This document shows, piece by piece, positions 41,732 through 53,196 of a DNA stretch of 64,000 nucleotides; within the stretch, counting starts at the first letter, position 1, and each line of letters starts with the position of its first letter. Position numbers and translations under genes: made by a program. The notes beneath the pieces were generated by a model, which did not search any database, was not told the origin of the DNA, and saw only the letters and a program-made list of their open reading frames with translations. This DNA comes from Puccinellia tenuiflora (Eukaryota > Streptophyta > Magnoliopsida > Poales > Poaceae), in contig QRDG01000398.1 of NCBI GenBank assembly GCA_012064385.1, positions 62,001 through 126,000 on the forward strand, written 5' to 3'.

Positions 41732-43215
41732 CTTCTGCACAAACCTTTCCGAGTCTGTCGCTTGCTAACCTGGAAAATAAAAACAAAATCAAGATTAATT
41801 AATTTAACCTAGCATCAATATCATCCATATATATCTTGGACAGCCAACAAGTGTACTCAAAGTTATAGTTTTGACTAAAAGAGGTACAATATCAAGGGGG
41901 GGGGGGGTCTAGCCGAGTATCCGGGGTTAGAGTTTTTTTGCGTTATTTACCAAAATGTCCAGTACTGAATTATGGGTCCTAAATGCATGAAATTGACATT
42001 ATTTGATAGATATTAATCCACTGATCATTTTGGTATATCATTTGCAATTTTTGAGTTAATATTCAACAAGTTATGATATTTCCAATAATTGATTTAATTC
42101 TACCAATATTCATAAAGTTATCCCAAAATGTGATTTAAATCTGCCATTTTCATACTTTAATTAAAACAGGCAATTTAAATTAACCAAAATTTCAACTAAA
42201 AGCACTAACATGTAGAGTTTTATTTAGCTGAGCATTTTAACATATTATTTGCATTTTTCTGAAATATAAAACTCTAGATATTAATTTCCAAAATTTGAAT
42301 AACTCACAGATGATTTGCATTTCACAATTTAAATTCAAATTTTGAATTTCATTAGCAGGTGAGAGATACATATTTGAATAGGTTATGAGTTTCTGAACAT
42401 TGTGGTATGTCAATTTGTATTTTTATGATTTACCATTTAACAGATTTTTCAATTAACAAATTCTGTTAAAATTCTGGAAAAATTAAAAACAAGAACAGCT
42501 GACGTCAGCATGACGTCAGCAGGGGGAGAGGCGGCTCGGTCGATCACCAATTGCTCGATCCCGCGCGAATTGGACGAACCCGAGAGGGGCATTCGGTAGA
42601 GGGGATAGAGGGGAGTAGGAGGGCGGAGGCTCGGACCATATGGTCACCGGAAAAAGCGCCGGCGACCATGTCCAGCGGCGGAGCGGCTCGGTGCTCGGTG
42701 AGGCGTCGGTCCAGAAGGGGGAGGAAGAGGGAGGAGGGGTGCGCAAGCACCAGGAGCTCACCCTGAGCGCGAGGAGGGCTCGGTGGGCCGGAGACAGGCG
42801 GGGGGCGGCCTGAATTTGGCGAGGAAGACAGCGGCGAGCGGCGGCCCGAGCCCTAACGGTGGGCACGATTCGCTCGACCTGGGGCCTCCCAGCAAGAGTG
42901 CTTCGGTGCCGGAGGTAGAGGACGATGCGGCGGAGGCGATGGCGGCGTTGGTCTTCTTCGGGTCGGTCGGAGGCGACGCGAGCTTGACGGCGATGCAGCG
43001 GCGCGGCGTGCCTCGGCTAGGGTTTCTGCGTACGGTGCCAGAGGGCGGAGCACGCGGCGGCGGTGGCAGAGGGAGGGCGGAGGGCAGAGGGAGGGTGGAG
43101 CACGCGGCGGCGGAGCACGGCGGAGGGCGGCGCAGCCTGGCGGCAGGGGGAGAGATCGGCATTCGGGAGAAGAGAATGAGGAAAAAGAAGAAGGGAACTG
43201 CCCAAAACGACGCAG
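41732..43215. other. CACTA interior: AT-rich then GC-rich spacer upstream of the second gene
   Basis: 41,760-42,480 is AT-rich with no coding frame. 42,500-43,215 is very GC-rich, with long overlapping frames on both strands but no recognisable domain. On the minus strand this GC-rich block lies upstream of the second gene and may act as its promoter/5' region. Confidence 0.45.
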
Positions 43216-43216
43216 A

Positions 43217-43375
43217 ACGGACCTTTGGTCCCGGTTCCAGCCACGAACCGGGACCAAAGACCCTTTGGTCGCGGTTGGTAACACCAAAGGTCCCCCCGGG
43301 CCGCGAAAATATGGGCGCGAAGCCCAGCGGGCCTTTCGTCCCGGTTGGTGTTACCAACCGCGACCAAAGGCTTTT
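43217..43375. repeat. Internal cluster of subterminal-type motifs
   Basis: CCTTTGGTCCCGGTTCCAG, CCACGAACCGGGACCAAAG, CTTTGGTCGCGGTTGGTAAC and TTCGTCCCGGTTGGTGTTAC follow each other within ~160 bp. These are the same words found at the element ends, but here they lie ~6 kb inside the element. Confidence 0.85.
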
Positions 43376-44130
43376 TTTTTCCTTTTTCTGTTTTCTTGTT
43401 TCTTTTTCTGTTTTCTTTTTGTTTCTTTTTCTGTTTTCTTTTATAGTTTCTTTTTCTGGTTTCTTTTTGTTTCTTTTTCTGTTTTCTTTTATAGTTTCTT
43501 TTTCTGGTTTCTTTTTTGTTTCTTTTTCTGTTTTCTTTTATAGTTTCTTCTTATTACTTAAAAAGTCATATAATTTTCTAGTTTCTTTTAAAATATTCCA
43601 ATATTTGAAAATCATTATCTTTTTATTATTTATTTTTCTATTTTCTTTTTATTATTTGAAAATCATATCTTTTTCTAGTGTCTTTTAAAATGTTCCAATA
43701 TTTGAAAATCATTATCTTTTTATTATTTATTTTTATAGTTTCTTCTTATTACTTAAAAAGTCATATAATTTTCTAGTTTCTTTTAAAATGTTCCAATATT
43801 TGAAAATCATTATATTTTTATTATTTATTTTTCTATTTTCTTTTTATTATTTGAAAATCATATCTTTTTCTAGTGTCTTTTAAATGTTCCAATATTTGAA
43901 AATCATTATCTTTTTATTATTTATTTTCTAGTTTCTTTTTATTATTTGAAATCAATTTTTTCTAGTTTCTTTTAAAATGTTCCAATATTTGAAAATCATT
44001 ATCTTTTTATTATTTATTTTTCTAGTTTCTTTTTATTATTTGAAATCATATCTTTTTCTAGTGTCTTTTAAAATGTTCCAATATTTGATAATCATTATCT
44101 TTTTATTATTTATTTTTCTAGTTTCTTATT
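43376..44130. repeat. Pyrimidine-rich tract and ~96 bp tandem array (about six units)
   Basis: 43,376-43,545 is a (TTTCTTTTTCTG)-like tract with ~60 bp periodicity. From about 43,560 a unit containing TTCCAATATTTGAAAATCAT recurs at 43596, 43693, 43791, 43887, 43980 and 44076, with spacings of 93-98 bp. Confidence 0.88.
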
Positions 44131-44166
44131 ATTTGAAAATCATTATCGAATACAAGTCATACAAGG

Positions 44167-44620
44167 TTTCTTTCAAGCGCTTGTGAGCCGTTGGATCAGG
44201 GGTGTGTTTCTTTAGAGCGCTTGTGAGCCGTTGGATCAGAAGCACACGGATCGTGTGTTTCCTTCGAGCGCTTGTGAGCTGTTGGATCAGGGCCTTTAGT
44301 ACCGGTTCGTGTTACCAACCGGGACTAAAGAAGCACACAGATCGTGTGTTTCTTTCAAGCGCTTGTGAGCCGTTGGATCAGGGGTGTGTTTCTTTAGAGC
44401 GCTTGTGAGCCGTTGGATCAGAAGCACACGGATCGTGTGTTTCCTTCGAGCGCTTGTGAGCTGTTGGATCAGGGCCTTTAGTACCGGTTCGTGTTACCAA
44501 CCGGGACTAAAGAAGCACACGGATCGTGTGTTTCTTTCAAGCGCTTGTGATCCGTTGGATCAGGGGTGTGTTTCTTTAGAGCGCTTGTGAGCCGTTGGAT
44601 CAGAAGCACACGCCTATAAA
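44167..44620. repeat. Higher-order tandem repeat, 182 bp unit, ~2.5 copies
   Basis: Units start at 44167, 44349 and 44531 (TTTCTTTCAAGCGCTTGTGA). Inside each full unit a ~23 bp word, GCGCTTGTGAGCCGTTGGAT plus CAG, occurs three times, and a 40 bp inverted motif (TTTAGTACCGGTT with AACCGGGACTAAAG) occurs once. In total about eight copies of the 23 bp word are present. Confidence 0.93.
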
Positions 44621-44678
44621 TAGCGACGTCCCTGCAGCGAAACGGCACACAACGAGCGTCTACCTTTGCCACCGAACC

Positions 44679-44751
44679 CAATGGTTGGATTTAGCCTACC
44701 CGCTGGCATGTTCCCTAACACAAGCCCTCGGGTAGGTTGAATCCAACCACT
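44679..44751. other. Imperfect RNA-type hairpin 1
   Basis: The arms CCAATGGTTGGATTTAGCCT-ACCCG and CGGGT-AGGTTGAATCCAACCACTGG pair over 25 positions with one mismatch. Two of the three arm differences are compatible with G:U pairing. The loop is ~25 nt. It lies ~380 nt downstream of the TNP2 stop on the minus strand. Confidence 0.6.
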
Positions 44752-44830
44752 GGATTAGGGTGACACAATGATGAATTTCCAAGGAGGTGGGAGTGGTGGT
44801 GGTGGAAGTGGTAGCCATGCCCCTCTTTCG

Positions 44831-44936
44831 GATCCAAGTAGCTGCAAGGCGCTCTGATGATCTACAACATTCCCAACACTTTTTGAGACGGTCGTTAGAT
44901 CATCAAAGAAGTCTTGCGGCTGCTTGGATCGAAGGT
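44831..44936. other. Imperfect RNA-type hairpin 2
   Basis: The arms GATCCAAGTAGCTGCAAG...TGATGATCTA and TAGATCATCA...CTTGCGGCTGCTTGGATC pair over ~37 positions around a ~30 nt loop. Some of the arm differences correspond to G:U pairs. It follows hairpin 1 directly within the same CACTA intergenic region. Confidence 0.6.
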
Positions 44937-45130
44937 CGATTTGCTGCTCACTTCACAGCCCTCAACAAAATACTTGCGGCTATTCTATCTACAAAATACT
45001 TCAGTTCATCGACCGAATACAAATCATTCGGATTCCCGTCATACAGCCCAACGGTGCATTTGACGGGGAAACCGTGTGCATTTGATAAAAGGTTTAATAC
45101 ATTAATTATTACACATCACCACCAACATCC

Positions 45131-48100
45131 CTATCTAGTGTGTGTCCCTTTCTTCTTCGTGTGTGTCCCTTTCTTCTGATTGCGCCGCAACCATGGACAA
45201 TCTTCATCATTCAACGCGATGGTTGGGTCAGTTTTCACCGTGAAGGGGGGAATTTCATGAAAATTATTGTAATCTTCCGACATGTCCGTCTTGTCCTCCA
45301 CTCCTACGATGTTTCTTTTTCCTGAAAGAACTATGTGGCGCTTTGGCTCATCGTATGATGTATTCGCTTGCTTATCTTTTCTTTTTTTCGGTCTAGAAGA
45401 CATGTCCTTCACATAGAAAACCTGGGCCACGTCATTGGCTAGGACGAATGGTTCGGTGTCGTACCCAAGATTTTTTACATCCACCGTAGTCATTCCGTAC
45501 TTCGGATCTACATTTACCCCGCCTTCCAGGTTGAACCATTTGCACCTGAACAAAGGTACCTTGAAAGAAGGTCCATTGTCAAGTTCCCATATCTGCTCTA
45601 TGTAACCATAATATGTGTCCTTTTTCCCATTGTTGTTTGTTGCATCAAAGCGAACACCACTGTTTTGGTTGGTGCTCTTCTTATCTTGGTCGGTCGTGTA
45701 AAATGTATTCCCATTTATATCGTACCCTTGAAAAGTCAATATAGTCGATGATGGTGCTTTGGCCAACAAGTATAATTGTTCTTCAATAGTGTTGTCATTA
45801 ATGAGACGTGTTTGCAACCACCCGCTGAAAGTCTTCATGTGTTCTCTTTCAATCGATTCTCCAGGCTGCTCCAGGCATTTAGAGCGTAAAATATTCATGC
45901 GTTCCTGGATATACGGAGCCACCAAGATGGAATTATGTAGAACTGTGTAGTGTGCTTGATTGAAAGAATCCCAGTCCTTACACATTATTGCTTTCTTTCC
46001 TAGCGTGCCTAGTCCACGCAGTCTCCCCTCATGGCGCGATTGAGGAACACCGATCGGCTTAAGGTCAGGAATAAAGTCAACACAAAATTCAATTACCTCC
46101 TCTGTTCCATAGCCCTTGGAGATGCTTCCTTCGGGCCTAGCACGGTTATGAACGTATTTCTTTAAGACTCCCATGAACCTCTCAAAGGGGAACATGTTGT
46201 GTAGAAATACAGGACCGAGAACGTTAATCTCTTCGACTAGGTGAACTATGAGGTGCGTCATAATATTGAAAAAGGATGGTGGGAACACCAACTCGAAGCT
46301 GACAAGACATTGGACCACCTCCCTCTGTAAACCTGGTAGAGTTAATGGATTGATCACCTTCTGAGAAATTGCATTGAGAAATGCACATAGCTTCACAATG
46401 GGTACTCGAACATTTTCCGGTAGAAGCCAATGCAATCGGAAGTAATTGTGTCATAATCACGTGGCAGTCATGAGACTTTAGATTCTGGAACTTTTTCTCT
46501 GCCATGTTTATTATTCCCTTTATATTCGACGAGAAACCAGACGGGACCTTGATACTGCTCAGGACTTCAAAAAAGATCTCCTTCTCTTCTTTGGTAAGAG
46601 CGTAGCTGGCAAGACCTTGATACTTATCTGGATTCAGGTGGTCGTCTCGTTCGTGCATACGTTGGTGGTCCTGTCGTGATTCCGGTGTATCTTTTGTTTT
46701 CCCATACACGCCCAAGAAGCTTAGTAGGTTCACGCACAGATTTTTCGTCACGTGCATCACGTCGATTGCAGAGCGAACCTCTAGTATTTTCCAATAGGGT
46801 AGCTCCCAAAATATAGAGCACTTCTTCCACATGGGCACGTGTCCATCAGCGTCATTCGAAACAGATAGACTGCCAGGACCCTTTCCAAAGATTACTTTTA
46901 AGTCCTTGACCATGTCATATATAACATCACCATTAGGTAATTTAGGATTCGTCTGATGATCTGGCTCACCTTTGAAATGCTTGCCATTCTTTCTTACGGC
47001 ATGCCCTTTTGTAAGAAATCGCCGATGCCCCAGGTACACATTCTTGTTTCCCATATGTATACTTTCAGTCTCACCTAAACAGTGCGTGCATGCATTGTAT
47101 CCCTTGTTTGACTGTCCTGAAATGTTACTAAGAGCAGGCCAATCATTGATGGTTACAAACAGCAACGCTCGTAGGTCAAATTCCTTTTGTTCGTGCTCAT
47201 CCCACATAGGTACACCTTTATCACGTCACAACTGTAAAAGTTCTTCAATGGCCTCAGGTACACATCAATGTCGTTGCCCGGTTGCTTCGGGCCTTGGATG
47301 AGCACTGGCATCATAATGAACTTCCGCTTCATGCACAACCAAGGAGGAAGGTTATAAATACACAGAGTCACGGGCCAGGTGCTATGACTGGAGCTCTGCT
47401 CCCCGAAAGGATTAAAGCCATCTGTACTTAGCCCAAATCTTAAGTTCCTTGCGTCAGCTGCAAATTCCGGGTCCACTGCGACCCATCGGCGGGGTGGCTT
47501 AACATCAGGTCTTTCAAACGGTCTTCTTTGTGCCATCGTAACAACTTTGCATGCTCTTTGTTTTGGAACAAACGTTTCAATCATGGTATTATAGGAGCAT
47601 ACCACATCACCTTGGCAGGAACCCTCTTCCTAGGGCACGGCTCACCCTCAACATCACCAGGGTCATCTCGCCTTATTTTATACCGCAATGCACCGCATAC
47701 CGGGCATGCATTCAAATTCTCGTACTCCTCACCACGGTAGAGGATGCAGTCATTGATGCATGCATGTATCTTCTGCACCTCTAATCCTAGAGGGCAGACA
47801 ACCTTCTTTGCTTCGTACGTACTGCGGGGTAATACGTTATCCCTTGGAAGCATCTTTTTTATTATTTTCAGCAATTTTTCAAATCCCTTGTCAGATGTAC
47901 CATTCTCTGCCTTCCATTGCAGCAATTCCAGCGTGGAACCAAGCTTTTTCTGGCCATCTTCGCAAGTTGGGTACAACAATTTCTTGTGATCCTCTAACAT
48001 GCTCTCCAACTTCAACCTCTCGTTTTCACTTCCACTGTTTATCTGTGCATCAAGAATGGCCCGACCAAAATCATCATCGTGCTCATCAACAATGGGCTCT

Positions 48101-48435
48101 TCTTCAGCTTCGTCTTCCCCCATTGCAGTATCACCGTCTTCGGTGAACGTAGGATAGTTGTCATTATCCTCTTCTTCATTTTTTTCCATTATAACCCCTC
48201 TTTCTCCGTGCTTGGTCCAACAATTATAACCGGACATGAAACCATGCTGCAACAGGTGGACGTGAATGGTTTTTGAGGTAGAGTAATCCTGCATATTCTT
48301 GCAGACGCTACATGGACAAGAAATAAAACCATTCGACGGCTTGTTTTTCTCAGCCACCCGGAGAAAATAATGCATGCCATTAATATAGTCGGGAAATCGT
48401 CTGTCACTGTACATCCATTGCCAGCTCATCTGCAT
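45131..48435 (-). pseudogene. CACTA TNP2-type transposase, multiply disrupted
   Basis: From the N-terminus (48435) the region encodes a transposase-associated domain (SWQWMYSDRRFPDYINGMHY, FISCPCSVCKN), an acidic linker, a zinc-like motif (YENLNACPVCGALRYKI), the Transposase_21 core (FDLRALLFVTINDWPALSN, NACTHCLGETESIH, VRSAIDVMHVTKNLCVNLLS), then DUF4218-like (FPFERFMGVLKKYVHNRARP) and DUF4216-like (YYGYIEQIWELDNGPSFKVP) C-terminal regions. TNP2 proteins cut and paste CACTA elements. The frame has TGA at 47583-47581 (a CGA-to-TGA type change), a small deletion and frameshift near 47470, a frameshift near 47249 with TGA at 47228-47226, and a frameshift near 46440. No introns interrupt it. It is clearly non-functional as it stands. 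Confidence 0.9.
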
Positions 48436-49566
48436 TATATAAATATATCAAAAACTATTGCACTACATCAAGAGTATATAATAGTGACCAAATTAATTAA
48501 TACAAGTTCATCACATTAAAACCAAAGTAAAGTAATTGTAATGCATAGTCCTCATAAAACATACATTAATTGAAACTAACATACAACTATCTAAATAATT
48601 TAAATCCAACACCAAATGCGATCAAAATCGCAACTAAGGTAACTACTGAACCAACAACATAATGGTACCAAGCCTCCTGACTAATGGCATATTTTCTAAT
48701 CTTTTTAATCTTCAAGCGCATTGCATCCATCTTGATCTCGTGAGCATCGACGACATCGGCAAGCTTGAACTCGTGTTCATCGATGATGTCGGCAAGCTTG
48801 AACTCCAATTTCATCTTCTCTTCTAGGCATTGGAGACGAAGATCTTCACTTCTTTTCAATTTTGATTTCAAATCATTGTTTTCTTTTACAAAAAACTCGA
48901 CAATAGGGTCGGTTGGAATTTCCGGTTCAACTACCTCCTAGATAAAAGTGTCTATGTCAAGTTGGTAGGTATAGTTGTTATAAACACGAAATGAAACAAA
49001 TAGTTATGAAAATATACCACATCCGAATCATAGACCGGACGAGGGCCGACGGGGGCAGATATCAAAACCATGACACTATACAGATAAAAAAACATAAGAA
49101 AATTATACAAGAAATAAATATGCTTTTAAATCATACAAGTAATTTTTCTTAAAATAAAAGATAAAGAAAAAAGGCTCACCGAGGTGGTGCCGGTGACGGG
49201 ATGACGCGGGCTATCGACGGCGGTGAGGACGGGACGGCACTAAAATCCACAAATAATAAGTTAATTCGAGCTCAAAATGCATATAAAAAATAAACTCTCT
49301 AACTTAGGCATTTCATCAAACACCTAGCTAGCACTACAAAAATGAAATGAGCTAAACTAGCAATAAAATGAGCTAAAGTTACAACTTCGGAGGAAAGGAT
49401 GATGTTGCTAACCCTTGAATAGATGGGGTGCCTTCAATCCTCACAAGTGGTGCAAAAAAATGGGGATTTACTTGAGTGAGGGAGAGGAAATGGAGGAGAA
49501 ATGAGTGATGAACTCGAGCTCAAAATGGTGGTGGCCTCGGGTGGAAGAAGATATATATGTGCAGGG
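48436..49566 (-). other. CACTA 5' region upstream of TNP2
   Basis: This is AT-rich with one short minus-strand frame (48871-48587) that encodes a duplicated KLADIIDEHEFKLADVVDAH-type helix and a C-terminal hydrophobic stretch (VVGSVVTLVAILIAFGVGF). This could be a small exon or chance. A minus-strand TATATATAT word lies at about 49549-49557, in a suitable place for the TNP2 promoter. Confidence 0.4.
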
Positions 49567-49790
49567 AAGACCTTTGGTCCCGGTTCGTGGCTGGAACCGG
49601 GACCAAAGGGTGCCTGCCAGGGGACCCACGGCTGCCGCGGCACGTGCAGACCCTTTGGTCCCGGTTCCAGCCACGAACCGGGACCAAAGGTCCCAATTGA
49701 ACCGGGACCAAAGGTCCCCGGCGCCCCGGCCGATGGAACCGGGACCAATGGGGCATTGGTCGCGGTTGTTTAATGTGCCGGGACAAAAGG
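49567..49790. repeat. Right subterminal repeats of CACTA element 1
   Basis: Six or more direct and inverted copies of CTTTGGTCCCGGTTC and GAACCGGGACCAAAGG lie within ~220 bp next to the right TIR. Confidence 0.92.
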
Positions 49791-49823
49791 TGAAAACCAA
49801 TGCCCCTTTTTCTACTAGTGTGG

Positions 49824-52680
49824 GGCCAGGCAATGCAACAATATCTTGTAGGCGGCGAGGCGAAGCTCGCCTATTCGTCTAGTTTTGCTGAACCCCAGTC
49901 CCCAATCCATACTTGTACGTACAACGCGCTACACTTCTATTCGATCACAGCGATAACACTTTGACCTCTTTTTTTACTCCTAGGTGGCACACCTCAACAC
50001 CCCTCTCCTCGCAAGTGAGGTGGCAACACAACTCATGGCTGCCAAAAACTGGTGGTGAGGCAGAGATAATTTCTTCGCAAAAACTATCACAACAATCGCC
50101 ACAAAGTTTTCAACTTTACAATAAATGGCTAAGGAATATCCCCATTTTGAAAAAAACACAATCGCCACAAAGTTTTCACGTAAATCCCTTTTAAGCTCCT
50201 TCCATGTCACCTCGTAGAGCCCCGTTTATAATGTACATGTACTGACACTAAAGCCCACGTGACGCTACTATCCAGCACCGACGGCCTCTCTCGGTCTACC
50301 CTCCCATGCCCATCCACCCACTACGGCGCCAGCTCACACCTAGCACACGCCTCTCCCCACTCAAAGCAATCTTCCATCGGACCGCCTGAGAAAAGCCGAC
50401 ACTACCCATTCTTTTTTCCGAGACATTCTGATCGTACTTCGAATCAAATCATCGAGTCAGTCAGAACGTGGTCGAAGTATAGCGTAAGGTTCAAATCATT
50501 TTTCACTTATTCACTTTGGACGGAATACATTACCATAAACAACATCTAACACGACATGTTTCACTTCAAATTCGATTCAACGCCATTGGTAGACAAACAT
50601 GTGAAGGGCATGGTTGAAATTTATACAAATAAAACTCTGCCAATGATGGAAAAATTATCTAAAATCAAGTATCCACATGTTCATAATCAAAATCAACTAG
50701 AGATACATAATAAGCATAAAAAACTACATACACAAAAGAAGTTATCATGAATAGTAAAGAAGAAAACTATCAACTTTATTTCTGAATTGCAACCGAGGAA
50801 TGCTTGCTCCCTCTTTCTATGAATTGTTTAGACAACAACAGTAAGAGGTATTTGAATCTACAAAGTACCAAATAAAGATACAAATCATTAAACTACTGCA
50901 ATTTAACATGCAACAACCTTTATTAACATCAGGAAAAAAACAGCTCATATTCAAACCATGGTAAACACCTGTATAGCAATGGTTTATGATTTTGTAATAA
51001 AATGGCACCTATGCGATTGCCAACATACCTGCAAATAAAACCCAAGGTAGAAAAAAGACAATATTAATTCTCAAAATTACTACCGTCTTCTTATGAAAAT
51101 ACATATCCTTGTAGGAATCATTGCTGTAAATATTTAAATTGTCATTTTTAATTACCACAACATTTATGGTGCACGCATCAAATTTACGAGAGCCAACAAT
51201 TGGCTCGCATTCTTATGAAGTACTTCCCAAGAACTCAAAATATGTATGTTCATAATTCGACATCTCGAAACTAACTGAACAAGCAGTCTATTCTATGACA
51301 AAACAAACTATGCTATCTACAACTTGCGAAATCATATCCCATACGTTGACGCGCAAATCATTCACAAATAGTTATTGGATGGACCTATCTAATTTTGTGT
51401 AGAATAATTAGTGTTGTGTGATGCGGAGCAGCGCACGATAATCTCATATCACCCATTCTTATTCAATTGTTCACACATGACATGATTGGTATTGCAAGGA
51501 TGATTAGGAATTAAAGAATTTTGACTACAAACTTTTGGGATACAATGTATGCAAGTCAATGGAATCATAGAGTGATATTGTTAGTCTAACAAATGTAGTA
51601 TAGTAATCAAGCAGATTAATGAAAATAAGGAGATACACACACAGAATACATTTCACTGGTGGTTTTATTTCACAAAATCCAAGAGCCAACTTTTCTTTAA
51701 CATCATTTCATGGCTTCATGAATAGAAAGATGTACACTATGAAGCAAATGATCTAAAATTTTAGTAAAACAGAATGGTACTAAAGGTAAAATATAGACTA
51801 CAAAGCTCTACGGCCACTAATAGTCAAGGTTGGGTGGATTTTAATTTCTGAAATAGTGCAGAATGCAAGCCCAGTTAGATCAGGAATACAATGTCGAAAG
51901 ATTTGAAACAAGTGATGAGTATAACTCTTGTCTGTTGAACTGAATATTTCAGTATAGTGACAAACATAAAAGTTTACTTGTTGCTCTTAGCGACTTAAAG
52001 AAAAGTTAGAACACCTTGATGCGGATGCGCAACAGTGTAAAAAATAGCATTATGGGGGAATGCATATGACCATGCAAGCTTCGTTCCAGTTGTGATTGAA
52101 CCATATACCTCAAATACCACAAAATTTAGGAATATTGCCTGTTTCAACAATGGACAATATACAATGTCTCTAGTCAAAAGTACCAATATATAGAGTAAAA
52201 AAAGCAAACTTGTTTTGTTAATTCTCAATATTTAAATAGAAAAGAGCAAACCAACTTTATTTCACGAACTGAAGTGAAATAGGATAAAACCAAGAATTTG
52301 TAAACAACCTCAGTTTCAACATCTTTGTACTACCTTGGATTATGTTATCATACTGGGTCTTATCATGAGCTTCAAGGACAATAGTAGAAAATTGAGTATA
52401 AGAGTCGGACGAAACAACCACCTTCTTATTTTCGGGAGCAGAAACCGTCTCTAAACACCACCCTCAGTCGGTTTTACATATAAACAGTATCCAATAATAG
52501 ATAGAGTCTGTTTTTTATTTTGACCAGTCTAGAATAGACTATCTTCGGAGTCAGAATAAATTTCCACGAACCGGTGAAATAATTCCCGCACGCACCAGAA
52601 ATAGACCCGTGTGCCAAATCCCCTCCCATCGCGTGTTACAAAGTCACGGGCCAAGGGAACCTTCAACGTAGCGACCCAAA
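49824..52680. other. AT-rich intergenic region
   Basis: No gene is supported. A ~20 bp direct repeat (ACAATCGCCACAAAGTTTTC) occurs at about 50091 and 50159. The rest has no recognisable termini or domains. Confidence 0.4.
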
Positions 52681-53196
52681 CAGACTCCAATTTTCGTCCG
52701 TTTGGGTTGCCGAACGGATAAGAGTCCGGCCTTGTCCGGTGTTTTTTTGGTCACTAAACCCAACGCTACAACCCAAACCTAAACGGACATATCGTCGTTG
52801 CCGCCACGAGCTCATCCTGTCATCGTCACGCTCGCGCTGCTTCTCGTCACCATGCCGTCGCGCTCACGCTTCTGCTCGCCACTGTGTCGCCACCGCTACT
52901 CCCCACCATGTCGCCCTGCTCCCCACTGCATCTCGACAGCGCCACATGCTACATCAGACGTTTCGTCGTCCGCAAGCTTCTCCTCCGCGACCATGGCGTC
53001 CTTGTCATCATCCGCCCCTGCCTAACCGGTGCCAGTGCTGCTGCTCCCCTCCACGTACCAAATCAAGCCGGAGCTTGCCCCGCCCAGCCGTTGGCAGCCG
53101 CAACAAGCTGCAGGTGGCGTCGGGCCACCGACCTGTGCTCCTCCTCGTCTCTTCACCTCCAGATCGATGCGAGCGCGACGGCACGTCGGCCATGTG
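52681..53196. other. GC-rich segment, left half, split by a solo LTR
   Basis: After a CGTCCGTTTGGGTTGCCGAA-like start, this segment is GC-rich with several overlapping frames and no recognised domain. It was contiguous with 56948-57370 before the LTR insertion. The CCGTTTGG and CCGTTCG words at its two outer ends recall DNA-transposon termini, but I cannot define a TIR. Confidence 0.35.

Larger units (their letters stand above)
37380..49820 (-). mobile_element. Complete 12.4 kb CACTA (En/Spm) transposon, TSD TGG
   Basis: The ends CACTAGTAGAAAAAGGGG (left) and its reverse complement (right) match for at least 25 bp and are flanked by TGG at 37377-37379 and 49821-49823. Subterminal direct and inverted repeats of the TTTGGTCCCGGTT type lie at about 37412-37515 and 49567-49780. 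The interior, on the minus strand, holds a TNP2-type transposase region (48435-45131) and a second gene (41731-37819) with an En/Spm Transposase_24-like region, a DUF8039-like region and a Ulp1-like protease domain. Both genes are disrupted, so the element is probably no longer autonomous but could be mobilised in trans. Confidence 0.96.

Noticed and set aside
42783..43688. 301-codon plus-strand frame inside CACTA element 1
   Set aside because: It runs across GC-rich spacer, subterminal words and a T-rich tract; composition-driven and on the opposite strand to both CACTA genes.
44167..44620. CRISPR-like array
   Set aside because: The repeats are nested tandem units of a plant CACTA transposon with no unique spacers of constant length.
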